Origin: Nonomuraea indica
GTDB lineage: Bacteria > Actinomycetota > Actinomycetes > Streptosporangiales > Streptosporangiaceae
NCBI RefSeq assembly: GCF_002850745.1
Contig: NZ_KZ559467.1
Span: forward strand, 383,319-447,318
Direction of reading: 5' to 3'
Length of the DNA stretch: 64,000 nt
Part shown: positions 29,852-39,139 of the stretch, one piece after another
Layout of the letters: each line of letters begins with the position of its first letter
How positions within the stretch are numbered: position 1 is the first letter of the stretch
Made by a program: the position numbers and the translations under genes
Notes under the pieces: model-generated
Databases searched by the model: none
What the model was told of the DNA's origin: nothing
What the model saw: the letters and a program-made list of their open reading frames with translations, nothing else

Positions 29852-30691
29852 TCAGGTCCGGAGGAACGCGGCGATCGGCTCGGCCTGGCCGAAGACGGCG
29901 TGACCGACCTCGGGGAGCAGGCGCACGGTCGCGCGCGGAACGCACTCACGGACGCGCCGCGCGGTCCGGCGCGAGTCGAACATGGCGTCACGGTCGCCGA
30001 CGATGACGAGCACGGGCATGGTGAGGCCACGCAGCGCGTCGTCGGAGAACACCGGGAGCTTCTCCCTGCGCGGGTTGAAGTGCGTGAACGTCAGGACGAC
30101 GGCGTCGAGGGCCTGCCGGTCCCGCTCCCCGTCCAGACCGGCGACAGCCATCGCCGACTCGCGCAGTCCGCCGCGCCGGAACGGGTGAACCAGCAGCTCC
30201 TTGAAGATCCAGCCGACCTTCTGCCGGCCCACGCCGCCGGGGCACATCAGGGCCAGGCGAGTCACTCGTCCTGGGCGGCGGACGGCGTAGTCGAGGGCCA
30301 TCCAGCCGCCGAGGGACGTGGCGACGAACGCGGCGTCGGTGATCGCTAGCCCGTCCAGTACGTCGTCCAGCCAGAGTGACACGGCGCCGGAGCCCAGGGC
30401 GGGGCGCGAGGGTGCGCTCAGTCCGGGCTCGCCCACGAGGTCGACGGCATACGTGCGGAAGTGCTGGGACCAGGTGGCGACATCTCCTCGCCACATCGAC
30501 GTGTTCGCGCCCGAGCCGTGCAGCAGCACCAGGGGCGGCGCGTCCGGCGGGCCGGAGACGAGGACGAAGGTCTCACCCTCGCGGGTCGGCACGCGTACGT
30601 GTTCGGCGGTGACCGGCCAGGCGTCCAGTGCCCGCCGGTAGTGGTCGAGCAGCTCACGTCCACCGGCCTCGGACTTGTAGATCATGGTCAT
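29852..30691 (-). CDS. Alpha/beta-hydrolase fold protein
   Basis: A 279-residue cytoplasmic hydrolase. Oxyanion motif LLHGSG (H58-G61), nucleophile elbow ATSLGGW with S126, acid in VIVGDRDAMFD, and catalytic His in PEVGHAVFGQ are all present. A cap domain lies around residues 150-205. The substrate cannot be deduced. Upstream frames are closed by a TGA in frame, so ATG 30691 (or 30685) must be the start, and there is no ribosome binding site of its own. Instead a 12-codon leader ORF with an excellent site ends 6 nt upstream, so translation probably re-initiates. The upstream DNA is unusually AT-rich for this window. Confidence 0.85.
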   Translation of the reverse strand: MTMIYKSEAGGRELLDHYRRALDAWPVTAEHVRVPTREGETFVLVSGPPDAPPLVLLHGSGANTSMWRGDVATWSQHFRTYAVDLVGEPGLSAPSRPALGSGAVSLWLDDVLDGLAITDAAFVATSLGGWMALDYAVRRPGRVTRLALMCPGGVGRQKVGWIFKELLVHPFRRGGLRESAMAVAGLDGERDRQALDAVVLTFTHFNPRREKLPVFSDDALRGLTMPVLVIVGDRDAMFDSRRTARRVRECVPRATVRLLPEVGHAVFGQAEPIAAFLRT

Positions 30692-30697
30692 GGCGCT

Positions 30698-30736
30698 TCA
30701 CCGCCTGCCGCGCATCGAGGGCTGTGGCCACTTCAT
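30698..30736 (-). CDS. 12-residue leader peptide upstream of the hydrolase
   Basis: On the minus strand AAGGAG (30748-30743) lies 6 nt before ATG 30736, opening a frame MKWPQPSMRGRR that ends at 30698. The hydrolase starts 6 nt later without a site of its own. The peptide has a Trp, two Pro and a terminal Arg pair, residues found in attenuating leaders. Coding is inferred only from the start signals. Confidence 0.4.
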   Translation of the reverse strand: MKWPQPSMRGRR

Positions 30737-30805
30737 CTATCACTCCTTATTTGACCCAATCGAGAGACTTGATAGGGAAGTTTAGTACACATGATGTATG
30801 TCTTA
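30737..30805 (-). promoter_or_regulatory. AT-rich promoter region of the hydrolase
   Basis: Nearly 60% A+T, compared with under 30% around it. It contains the imperfect inverted repeat ACACAT-g-ATGTAT near 30788-30800, a possible regulator site. TTGACC (30751) and TAGGGA (30773) are spaced 16 bp for transcription in the opposite direction, so a divergent transcript is possible. Confidence 0.35.
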
Positions 30806-30838
30806 AGCAGGAGGACGGCACGGCCTCACCCTCCTGCT
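30806..30838 (-). terminator. Terminator of the Rv3235-family gene
   Basis: AGCAGGAGG (30806-30814) pairs with CCTCCTGCT (30830-30838); in the minus-strand direction it follows the stop by 5 nt and precedes TTAAGAC. Confidence 0.55.
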
Positions 30839-30843
30839 CGACG

Positions 30844-31359
30844 TCAGGCGGTCTCGAAGTCCGTGACCAGCCACTGGACGCCGCGCCGTTCGAGACGCAG
30901 GGCGAGGACGTGGCTGCGTTCGCCGCAACGGATCAGCAGGCACATCTCGACCACGCCCTCCCGGGGCTCCGTCACGTGGGGGACCCCGGCGAGCGGGGGC
31001 CGGGTGGCCCGGATCATCTGGCCGGCGCGGACCAGCTCGCGGTAGGCCAGGTCGGTGAGGCGTCCGGCGACGGTCTCCGCGGGGCGGCGGCCCGTGAGGA
31101 CCTCGGCCAGCGCCTGGCCCAGCAGGCGCAGCCCGCGCTCGTCGGGGATCGCGCCCGGCGGGCCCCACACCAGGGGATCAGGTTCGGGGGCGAGGGCCCC
31201 GCGCACCCGCGGGGTGGAGGCGGCGGGCCGGTGGGACGCCGCCGCCCGCGCCGGCGTGAGAGGCACGGGGGCGGGTCCGGCCCCGGAGGGGCGCGGCGCC
31301 CTTCCTCGCGCCGGGGCGGAGGGGGATGGGGTCGTTCGGGTGGTGTGCAGGAGGCCCAT
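30844..31359 (-). CDS. Rv3235-family protein
   Basis: A 171-residue protein. The N-terminal 70 residues are Pro/Ala/Arg-rich and probably disordered. The C-terminal 95 residues match the small conserved actinobacterial Rv3235 fold (RLLGQALAEVLTGRRPAETVAGRLTDLAYREL... VVEMCLLIRCGERSHVLALRLERRGVQWLVTDFE). Its position near secA is conserved with mycobacteria. The function is unknown; some members are thought to act with SecA or wall proteins only because of location. ATG 31359 is preceded by GGAGCG. Confidence 0.75.
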   Translation of the reverse strand: MGLLHTTRTTPSPSAPARGRAPRPSGAGPAPVPLTPARAAASHRPAASTPRVRGALAPEPDPLVWGPPGAIPDERGLRLLGQALAEVLTGRRPAETVAGRLTDLAYRELVRAGQMIRATRPPLAGVPHVTEPREGVVEMCLLIRCGERSHVLALRLERRGVQWLVTDFETA

Positions 31360-31564
31360 GAACGCTCCATGGTCATAGGGGGACGATCACTACAAGGAGT
31401 TTTCGGCCCCGCCTCCGGATACGTCGGCCGCCAGCTTTCTCGGAAACGCCGCCTGTTCGCGGCGTTCTGCGTGGAACGTCGGGCCGAGTTGGAGCGGCCC
31501 AGCGGCGACCGGCCGCGCGTTCGGGAAGGGAACGGGCAGGAGGGTGGTGTCCGGAACCCCCGCC

Positions 31565-32899
31565 TCACGCCTGCTGGGGGGAGGGTGGCCCCGTCTCGCC
31601 GGAGTCCACGTCCGGCTCGGGCTCACGGCCCGGGGTCATGATGTCGAGCCTTCGGATGAGGAAGCTGAACACCGCGTAGTACACGACCCCGTACACCGCG
31701 CCGAGCAGCAGGATGCCGGGCAGGTTGGCGGTGTTGGCCTTGCCCGCGTTGAGCAGCATGTCCAGCAGGCCCGCGGAGAAGCCGAAGCCGAGCTGCCCGC
31801 CGATCAGCGTGGTCAGCGCCATCGCCAGCCCGGTCAGTACGGCGTGCACGACGAACAGCAGCGGCGCCACGAAGATGAACGCGAACTCGATCGGCTCCGT
31901 GATGCCCGTCACGAAGGAGGCCAGGGCGGCCGACAGCATGATGCCGCCCACGGCGGGACGCCGGGGCCTGGGCGCCGCCCGCCACATGGCGAGCGCGGCG
32001 GCGGGCAGCGCGAACATCATGATGGGGAAGAACCCCGCCATGAACTGCCCCGCGTGCTCGGCCCCGCCGAAGTAGCAGTTCCAGTCACCGCCGAGAACCC
32101 GCCCGCCCACCTCGCACTGCGGCACCACGTGCCACACGATCGAGTTGGCGAAGTGGTGCAGCCCCAGCGGGATCAGCAACCGGTTGATCAACCCGTAGAG
32201 GCCGGTGCCCAGCGGTCCCAGCGTGGTCAGCCCCTCACCCGCCGCGCTGATCCAGTCGGCCAGCAACGGCCATATCCACCCGACCAGCACGCCGAGCACC
32301 AGTGCCACGAAGGCCGTGACGATCGGCACGAACCGCCGCCCGCCGAAGAACGCCAGCCACGACGGCAGCTTGATCCGGTGGAACCGCTGCCACAGCAGGG
32401 CGGTGACCAGCCCCATGAGGATCCCGCCGAGCACCATGGTGGGGTTCTGCAGGCCGTGGTCGATGACCTCGGTGACGCTTCGTCCCTCGACCTTGCGCAG
32501 CAGCACGGTGTCCCGGATGGACGAGCCGAAGAACATCACCTTCGTCACCCGGTCGAAGACCATGTAGCCCACCACCGCCGCCAGCGCGGTGGTGCCGTCG
32601 GCCTTGCGCGCGAACCCGATCGCCACCCCGACCGCGAACAGCAGCGGGATGTTGTCCAGCAGCGCCGTCCCGGCGGCGGCCAGCACCTCGGCCACCTGGT
32701 TCAGCCGGCCGAACCCGGCCACGTCGGCCAGCCCGCCGGGCTCGGCGCCGTTGGAACCGAGCATGTCCGGCTGGCCGAAGCGGACGAGCAGCGCGGCGGC
32801 GGGCAGGGCGGCGATCGGCAGCATGAGGGAGCGGCCGAGCCGCTGGAGCACGCTCATCACTCGTGCGTACGGCGAAGGACTGGCGGTGGTCTCGTTCAC
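31565..32899 (-). CDS. nagE: PTS transporter subunit EIIC, N-acetylglucosamine type
   Basis: A 444-residue permease of the glucose/GlcNAc PTS family. About ten membrane segments are predicted between residues 20 and 420. Family motifs are LMLPIAALPAAALL near the start, DNIPLLFAVGVAIGFA, LHHFANSIVWH, and GITEPIEFAFIFVAPLLF, where the conserved Glu contacts the sugar. EIIB and EIIA are separate genes 3 kb away, as in streptomycetes (NagE2/NagF/Crr arrangement). It takes up GlcNAc and phosphorylates it to GlcNAc-6-P. It is transcribed in the same direction as the DasR-type gene but 478 bp from it. Confidence 0.88.
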   Translation of the reverse strand: MNETTASPSPYARVMSVLQRLGRSLMLPIAALPAAALLVRFGQPDMLGSNGAEPGGLADVAGFGRLNQVAEVLAAAGTALLDNIPLLFAVGVAIGFARKADGTTALAAVVGYMVFDRVTKVMFFGSSIRDTVLLRKVEGRSVTEVIDHGLQNPTMVLGGILMGLVTALLWQRFHRIKLPSWLAFFGGRRFVPIVTAFVALVLGVLVGWIWPLLADWISAAGEGLTTLGPLGTGLYGLINRLLIPLGLHHFANSIVWHVVPQCEVGGRVLGGDWNCYFGGAEHAGQFMAGFFPIMMFALPAAALAMWRAAPRPRRPAVGGIMLSAALASFVTGITEPIEFAFIFVAPLLFVVHAVLTGLAMALTTLIGGQLGFGFSAGLLDMLLNAGKANTANLPGILLLGAVYGVVYYAVFSFLIRRLDIMTPGREPEPDVDSGETGPPSPQQA

Positions 32900-33377
32900 C
32901 GGGCGTTCCTCCGGGTGATGGGAGTCGGGCCTCCGGAGTGGGGAGTCGGCCTCCGGGAGTCAGGAGTCGAATCACGAAATTTCGGGACTTGTACTGCGGG
33001 TTTCAGGGTGTCATGCCACGTCCCGGCCCGCGGGACTCGGGCTCGCGGGGTACGGGCTCGCGGGGTGTGGGGTGCGGAGGCGTGGGCTGCCGGGGTGTGG
33101 TGTGCGGACTCGGGACTGCGGGACTCGTGACTGGGGGACTGGGAACTGGGGGACTGGGAACTGCGGGACTGCGGGACTGCGGGACTCGTGACTGGGGGAC
33201 TCGGACTGCGGGGCTCGGGGATGTGGGGGGTGGCGCATCGTGGTCGCGGTCTTGGGAGGCATGGCCCCGGGAGGCGTCCCCGGGCCTCGGAGGACCTCGG
33301 AGGAGGACGTGGCGGCGGGTTCCGGGGCCGGAGGCTTCGGCCGGTCCGTCACGGCGGACGGTGTGCGGGGCCGCCGC
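32900..33377. other. Long intergenic region with degenerate repeats
   Basis: The 478-bp gap between the regulator and nagE. The part nearest nagE (32960-33010) is AT-richer with a CGAAATTTCG palindrome (about 32976-32985) and may hold its promoter. I find no DasR-like site here. The rest is G-rich repeat DNA on this strand. No gene is supported. Confidence 0.6.
33020..33225. repeat. Degenerate GGGACT-type repeats, including a 27-bp direct repeat
   Basis: Short units such as GGGACTGCGGGACT and GGGACTGGGAACT recur throughout. The 27 bases at 33114-33140 recur exactly at 33175-33201. Confidence 0.8.
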
Positions 33378-34118
33378 TCAGCTCCGCCGTACGGGCATCT
33401 CGAGGACGGTGCGGAGCTGGTAGCGGTCGGCGCGGTAGGTGGAGACGCCCAGCTCGGCGCAGACGCCGCCGGAGAAGGACCGGCGCTGCAGCAGCAGCAC
33501 GGCCCCGCCGCGAGGCAGCTTGAGCAGGTCGGCGTCGCTCGGGTCGGCGATGCCGCCGTCGATGGTCAGCTCGCCCGCGTCCATGACGAGGCCGTAACGG
33601 CTCTCCAGCAACGCGTACAGCGACCGGCCCGACAGGTCGTGCTCGGCCAGGTCTGGGGCCAGACGGACCGGGATGTGCGCCCGTTCGATCGACAGCGGCT
33701 CGCCGTCGGCCGTGCGCAGGCGTTCGATGAAGTGGACCTCCTCGCCGGGCGCGATGCCGAGCTCCTTGGCGAGGTGGGCGCTGGCACGCACGATCCGGCG
33801 GTCGAGGTCGCGGGAGCCCGGCTCCATGCCGCGGGCCCGCATGTCGTCGGTGAACGACGTGAGCTGGAGCGCCAGCTCGATCTTGGGCCGGGCGACGAAC
33901 GTGCCCTTGCCGGGCACCCGGTGCAGGCGGCCTTCGGACACGAGATGGTCGACGGCCTGCCGCACGGTCATCCGGGACAGGCCGAAGCGCTGGCAGAGCT
34001 CGCGCTCGGACGGGATCGCGGCGCCGATGCTCAGCTCGTCGCTGTCGATGAGGTCCAGCAGGATCTCGCGTAGCTGGAAGTACTTGGGCACCGGGCTGTC
34101 GGGATCGATGTGCGCCAC
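33378..34118 (-). CDS. dasR: GntR/HutC-family regulator, DasR-like
   Basis: A 246-residue regulator with an N-terminal winged helix (YFQLREILLDLIDSDELSIGAAIPSERELCQRFGLSRMTVRQAVDHLVSEG) and a C-terminal UTRA effector domain (residues about 95-240). It resembles DasR/NagR, which bind GlcN-6-P or GlcNAc-6-P and repress amino-sugar uptake genes and much of development and antibiotic control in streptomycetes. A perfect 22-bp palindrome with the DasR core lies 47 bp upstream, shared with the SIS gene, so autoregulation is likely. The symbol is assigned by similarity and context. Confidence 0.85.
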   Translation of the reverse strand: MAHIDPDSPVPKYFQLREILLDLIDSDELSIGAAIPSERELCQRFGLSRMTVRQAVDHLVSEGRLHRVPGKGTFVARPKIELALQLTSFTDDMRARGMEPGSRDLDRRIVRASAHLAKELGIAPGEEVHFIERLRTADGEPLSIERAHIPVRLAPDLAEHDLSGRSLYALLESRYGLVMDAGELTIDGGIADPSDADLLKLPRGGAVLLLQRRSFSGGVCAELGVSTYRADRYQLRTVLEMPVRRS

Positions 34119-34164
34119 GGATCCTCCCCTCGATCTGACCTGGGCAATAGGTTATGGTTCGTAC

Positions 34165-34186
34165 TGGTCTAGTCCGGACTAGACCA
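34165..34186. promoter_or_regulatory. DasR-type operator, perfect 22-bp palindrome
   Basis: TGGTCTAGTCC and its exact reverse complement GGACTAGACCA lie back to back in the 123-bp divergent gap. Each arm contains the GGTCTAG core of the reported DasR-responsive element. Two such elements therefore abut head to head, which could bind two dimers. Confidence 0.75.
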
Positions 34187-34241
34187 CATGTCGCAAAACA
34201 GGGTCAAGTCCGTACGGTAACGATTGAAGGATGAGCGCGCG

Positions 34242-35276
34242 ATGACGACGAAGATGCGCAGCGAGATCGCCGAGCAGCCGGCGGCGCTGCGGGCCACGCT
34301 CGACTCCCTCCTCCCCAGGGTCGACGAGGTGAAGGCGCTCGGCGGGCGGACCCGCCAGCTGCTGTTCATCGCGCGCGGCACCTCCGACAACGCCGCAGTC
34401 TACGGCCGCTACCTCGTCGAGTCGCGCGCCGGGCGGCTGGCGGCGCTGGCGGCGCCGTCGGTGGCGACGACGTACCGGCGCAGGCTCGACCTCGACGGCG
34501 TGCTGGCCGTGGCGATCTCCCAGTCGGGCCGCACCGAGGAGATCGTGGAGACCCTGGCGTGGGCGCGCGACTGCGGGGCGGCGACCGTCGGCATCACCAA
34601 CGGCGGCCCGGACAGCCCGCTCGCGCAGGCCGCCGACGTGGCGCTGTGCACGGTCGCCGGCGAGGAGAAGGCGGTTCCGGCCACCAAGACCTACACGACG
34701 CAGCTCGCCGCGCTGGCGGTGCTCGCGCTGGGGCTCGGCGCCGAGGTGGAGGCGGACGACCTGCAGCGGGTGCCCGACGCGGTGGAGGAGCTGATCGCCA
34801 ACCCGGGCGACCTGGACGCGGTCGTCGAGGGCCTGGCCGACAAGCACGGGGCCGTCGTGTCCGCCCGCGGCCTCGCGTTCTCGACCGCGCTGGAGACGGC
34901 GCTCAAGCTCAAGGAGGCCTGCTACCTGCACGCCATGGGGCTGTCGTACGCCGACCTGCTGCACGGGCCGATCGCGGTCGTGGACGCCGAGACGCCGGCG
35001 CTGCTGGTGGCGGCGGAGCACAGCCCGACGCTGCCCGGCACGGTGGCGCTCGCCGAGCGGGTGGTGGCGGCCGGCGCGGCGGCCTACACGATCGGCGGCG
35101 GCGCGGCGCTCGCCAAGGCCGGCACGGCCGCGCTGAACGGCCCCGACCTGCCGGAGTGGGTCGCCCCGATGGGCCTCATCGTTCCCGGGCAGTTGCTCAC
35201 CGAGGCACTGGCCAGGAGGCTTGGCGTGGACCCCGACGCGCCGCGGGGCCTGAACAAGGTCACGCAGACCGACTGA
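34242..35276 (+). CDS. SIS-domain amino-sugar isomerase/deaminase (NagB-II/GlmS-like)
   Basis: A 344-residue protein with two SIS domains (FIARGTSDNAAVYGRYL, then AISQSGRTEEIVETL; second domain VVSARGLAFSTALETALKLKEACYLHAMGLSYADLLHGPIAVVD). It resembles the isomerase half of GlmS without the glutaminase, as in NagB-II enzymes that convert GlcN-6-P to fructose-6-P and ammonia. Located at the head of the EIIB-EIIA-HPr operon behind the DasR-type palindrome, so a role in GlcNAc catabolism is likely. ATG 34242 has AAGGA 10 nt upstream; TTG 34224 is an in-frame alternative. Confidence 0.85.
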   Translation: MTTKMRSEIAEQPAALRATLDSLLPRVDEVKALGGRTRQLLFIARGTSDNAAVYGRYLVESRAGRLAALAAPSVATTYRRRLDLDGVLAVAISQSGRTEEIVETLAWARDCGAATVGITNGGPDSPLAQAADVALCTVAGEEKAVPATKTYTTQLAALAVLALGLGAEVEADDLQRVPDAVEELIANPGDLDAVVEGLADKHGAVVSARGLAFSTALETALKLKEACYLHAMGLSYADLLHGPIAVVDAETPALLVAAEHSPTLPGTVALAERVVAAGAAAYTIGGGAALAKAGTAALNGPDLPEWVAPMGLIVPGQLLTEALARRLGVDPDAPRGLNKVTQTD

Positions 35277-35323
35277 ACGCGCGGACCGGGCGCCGGCCGT
35301 CCGGAGAGCGAGGAGGAGACGCC

Positions 35324-35560
35324 ATGGCGGCGGAGGCGGACGCGATCATCGCCGGGCTGGGCGGTGCCGGCAACATCATCGACATCGAGCCCTGCATCAC
35401 CCGGCTGCGCACGGAGGTGCGTGACGCCTCCAAGGTGGACCGGGCGGCCCTGCGGGCGGCGGGCGTCCACGGGGTGATGGTGGCGGGCAACGTGGTGCAG
35501 GTCGTCGTGGGGCCGGAGGCCGACACGATCGCCGGCGACATCGAGGATGTCATCGGCTAG
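35324..35560 (+). CDS. PTS subunit EIIB, glucose/GlcNAc family
   Basis: A 78-residue single-domain EIIB. The phosphorylated cysteine is C24 in IIDIEPCITRLRTEV, matching the family motif around the active Cys. It should accept phosphate from an EIIA and pass it to the sugar carried by the EIIC encoded at 31.6-32.9 kb. AGGAGGAG lies 5 nt before ATG 35324. The start is 47 bp after the SIS gene and 11 bp before EIIA, so the three form an operon. Confidence 0.9.
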   Translation: MAAEADAIIAGLGGAGNIIDIEPCITRLRTEVRDASKVDRAALRAAGVHGVMVAGNVVQVVVGPEADTIAGDIEDVIG

Positions 35561-35571
35561 AGAGCGAGACC

Positions 35572-36018
35572 ATGACGACTGTCCTCGCCCCGGTCGGGGG
35601 GGCGGCTGTGGGGCTGGCGGCCGTCCCCGATCCGGTCTTCTCCGCGGGCATGGTGGGCCCCGGTACGGCGATCGACCCGTGCCGGGGGCCGGGTGAGGCT
35701 GTCGCTCCCATTGCTGGAAAAATCATGAAACTGCATCCGCACGCGTACGTCATCGTGGGAGACGACGGCAAGGGCGTGCTGGTGCGCCTCGGCATCGACA
35801 CGGTCCAGCTCAGGGGCGAGGGGTTCCGGCTCCTCGCCGCTGAGGGCGACCGGGTGCGCGCGGGCCAGCCCGTCGTCGCCTGGGATCCCAGCCTGGTCGA
35901 GGCCGGTGGCCGGTCACCGGTCTGCCCTGTCGTCGCCCTCGACGCGCCCGCCGCCTCGGTACGGTGTGTGGCGGCGGGAAGAGTCCGGGCAGGGGACCGG
36001 TTGTTCCGTTGGTTGTGA
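35572..36018 (+). CDS. PTS subunit EIIA (Crr type) with Arg in place of the phospho-His
   Basis: A 148-residue EIIA of the glucose class: GMVGPGTAIDP start of the fold, PIAGKI, LHPHAYVIV, LVRLGIDTVQLRGEGF and AGQPVVAWD. In characterised EIIA-Glc the second histidine of the pair 15 residues apart is phosphorylated by HPr. Here the first is H57, but the second is R72 (codon CGC at 35785-35787; a single base from CAC). Everything else is conserved, so the fold should be intact but normal phosphotransfer looks impossible. It might be regulatory, a recent inactivating mutation, or a sequencing error. Confidence 0.85.
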   Translation: MTTVLAPVGGAAVGLAAVPDPVFSAGMVGPGTAIDPCRGPGEAVAPIAGKIMKLHPHAYVIVGDDGKGVLVRLGIDTVQLRGEGFRLLAAEGDRVRAGQPVVAWDPSLVEAGGRSPVCPVVALDAPAASVRCVAAGRVRAGDRLFRWL

Positions 36019-36057
36019 GCAGGGTCCGGCTGGTCCGGACCGGTAGAGGAGGACTAC

Positions 36058-36321
36058 ATGCCCGAACGCAGGGTCACCGTGGTCGCGGAGGTTGGCCTGC
36101 ACGCCCGCCCGGCCGCGACGTTCGTCAAGGCCGCGGCCAAGGCGCCGATGGACATCACCGTGGCGCGGGCCTCGGGAGACGGCACCCCCATCAACGGCAA
36201 GAGCATCCTGCAGATCCTGGCGCTGGACGTGAAGCAGGACGAGACCATCGTGATCAAGGCCGAGGGCGAGGGCGCCGACGCGGTGCTCGACGAGCTGGCC
36301 GGCATCGCCGGATCGCCGTGA
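36058..36321 (+). CDS. ptsH: Phosphocarrier protein HPr
   Basis: An 87-residue HPr with phospho-histidine H15 in VGLHARPAATFVKAA, and the INGKSILQILAL helix around S49 where Firmicutes place the regulatory serine. It carries phosphate from enzyme I to EIIA proteins. TAGAGGAGG lies 4-6 nt before ATG 36058. The enzyme I gene (ptsI) is not in this window. It is the last PTS gene; a duplicated CCGCCTGACCGGCCG block follows at about 36346-36376. Confidence 0.92.
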   Translation: MPERRVTVVAEVGLHARPAATFVKAAAKAPMDITVARASGDGTPINGKSILQILALDVKQDETIVIKAEGEGADAVLDELAGIAGSP

Positions 36322-36432
36322 CGGCGGCCCGCCGGTGGTAGGGGCCGCCTGACCGGCCGCCGCCTGACCGGCCGGGTCCGGAAGACGTCAAGCCGGGTCC
36401 GGGCACCGTGGCGGCTGGATACGGTGGGATGC

Positions 36433-37800
<1,368 letters not shown>

Positions 37801-37917
37801 GGCGCGCCGATCCGCCGGCGCCCCTGGCGGGTGAGCGGCGCCCGGGGCGGCGGCGGCCCGGCACGGCGCTCGTGCGACGCTTTACCCTGGAGCCGGATCG
37901 CGATCCGAGGAGGCGGT

Positions 37918-38562
37918 GTGGTCACAGGCGTTCTGATCGACTGGGGCGGGGTGCTGACGACCAGCATGTCCGATTCCATCGCGCGGTGGATCGAGGCCGA
38001 CCGGATCGACCACGACCACTACCGCGAGGTCATGTCCGAGCTGGTCAGCCAGGCCTACGGCGGAGACCGGGAGACGGTCGTGCACGCCCTCGAACGAGGG
38101 GAGCTCGACGGGGCCGCCTTCGAACGCGACCTCGCCGCCCGGCTGCTGACCCTCGACGGGGTGCCGCCGGAGGCCGAGGGCCTGCTGGAGCGGATGTTCG
38201 CCGGCTTCGACCGGGTGGACGTCATGTACGACATGCTCCGCACGGCCCGGGCCAACGGGGTCAGGACGTGCCTGCTGTCCAACTCGTGGGCCAACACCTA
38301 CCCGCGCGACGACTGGGACGAGGTCTTCGACGCGGTGGTGATCTCCGGCGAGGTGGGCATGCGCAAGCCGGAGCCGCGCATCTTCCAGCACGCTCTCGGG
38401 CTGGTGGGGCTGCCCGGGGAGGCGTGCGTGTTCGTGGACGACATCGAGGCCAACATCGTGGCCGCGCGCGGGCTCGGCATCGCGGGCATCCACCACCGTG
38501 ACCCCGACACGACCCTCGCCCAGCTCGAGACACTCCTCCGACTTCCGCTGCGCCGGGCATGA
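37918..38562 (+). CDS. HAD-superfamily hydrolase (epoxide-hydrolase N-domain-like)
   Basis: A 214-residue protein: motif I is DWGGVLTT, as in the DxGGV subgroup that includes the phosphatase domain of soluble epoxide hydrolase. Motif II is in LLSNSW, motif III Lys in RKPEPRIF, motif IV in FVDDIEANI. The helical cap spans about residues 15-95. Substrate unknown. GAGGAGG lies 4 nt before GTG 37918. First of three HAD genes in 2.7 kb. Confidence 0.85.
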   Translation: MVTGVLIDWGGVLTTSMSDSIARWIEADRIDHDHYREVMSELVSQAYGGDRETVVHALERGELDGAAFERDLAARLLTLDGVPPEAEGLLERMFAGFDRVDVMYDMLRTARANGVRTCLLSNSWANTYPRDDWDEVFDAVVISGEVGMRKPEPRIFQHALGLVGLPGEACVFVDDIEANIVAARGLGIAGIHHRDPDTTLAQLETLLRLPLRRA

Positions 38563-38596
38563 TGGTGCCCCGCACGACGCCGTTGAAAGGTTCCTG

Positions 38597-39094
38597 ATGC
38601 GCGTCTACCTGCCGTGCACGCTGCCCGCCCTGGCCCGGGTGGTCGAGGCCGGCGAGCTGGGGCCGGCTCCGCTGACCGGATACGCGGTCACACCGGCGCT
38701 GATCGAGTGGTACGCCTCGGGCGACACCGAGGAGCTCGAGTACGTCGCCCTGACCGAGGCCGCCCGCGCCTCCCTGCGGCTGCTGGCCGAGAGCGGCGGC
38801 GGTGCGGCGCCGCGCCGCGTGGTGATCGCCGCGGAGGTGCCCGACTCCGCCCTGTCGGCCGGCACCGACCTCGCCGACCGGGGCAGGGTGCGCGTCACGC
38901 GGCCCATCCCGCTGGCCAAGGTGGCCGCGGTGCACGTGGACGACGCCGACGCCGTCCCTGACGTCGCCGCCGCGATCGACGCGCTGCCCGCGGCCGACAA
39001 GGGCGACGACGACGCCCGCTTCACCGTGGACGGCGCCGAGGCGCACGAGCTCATGTGGTACGCCACGCAGGAGATCCCCGACCTGCTGGCCTGA
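38597..39094 (+). CDS. DUF6912-type conserved protein
   Basis: A 165-residue protein conserved in actinobacteria: MRVYLPCTLPAL start, YAVTPALIEWYASGDTEELEYVALTEAARASLRLL centre and HELMWYATQEIPDLL end. There is no signal peptide or membrane helix; the body is acidic. No function is known. GAAAGG lies 7 nt before ATG 38597. It is located between two HAD genes, which is also seen elsewhere, but no link is proven. Confidence 0.75.
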   Translation: MRVYLPCTLPALARVVEAGELGPAPLTGYAVTPALIEWYASGDTEELEYVALTEAARASLRLLAESGGGAAPRRVVIAAEVPDSALSAGTDLADRGRVRVTRPIPLAKVAAVHVDDADAVPDVAAAIDALPAADKGDDDARFTVDGAEAHELMWYATQEIPDLLA

Positions 39095-39139
39095 GAGGTC
39101 GCCGGAAATGTCGGGCGTGATGGCTAGGGTGGAAGAGAC

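Noticed and set aside
31544..33130. Frame of 528 codons over the nagE region
   Set aside because: Antisense to a clear PTS permease and ending in repeat DNA.
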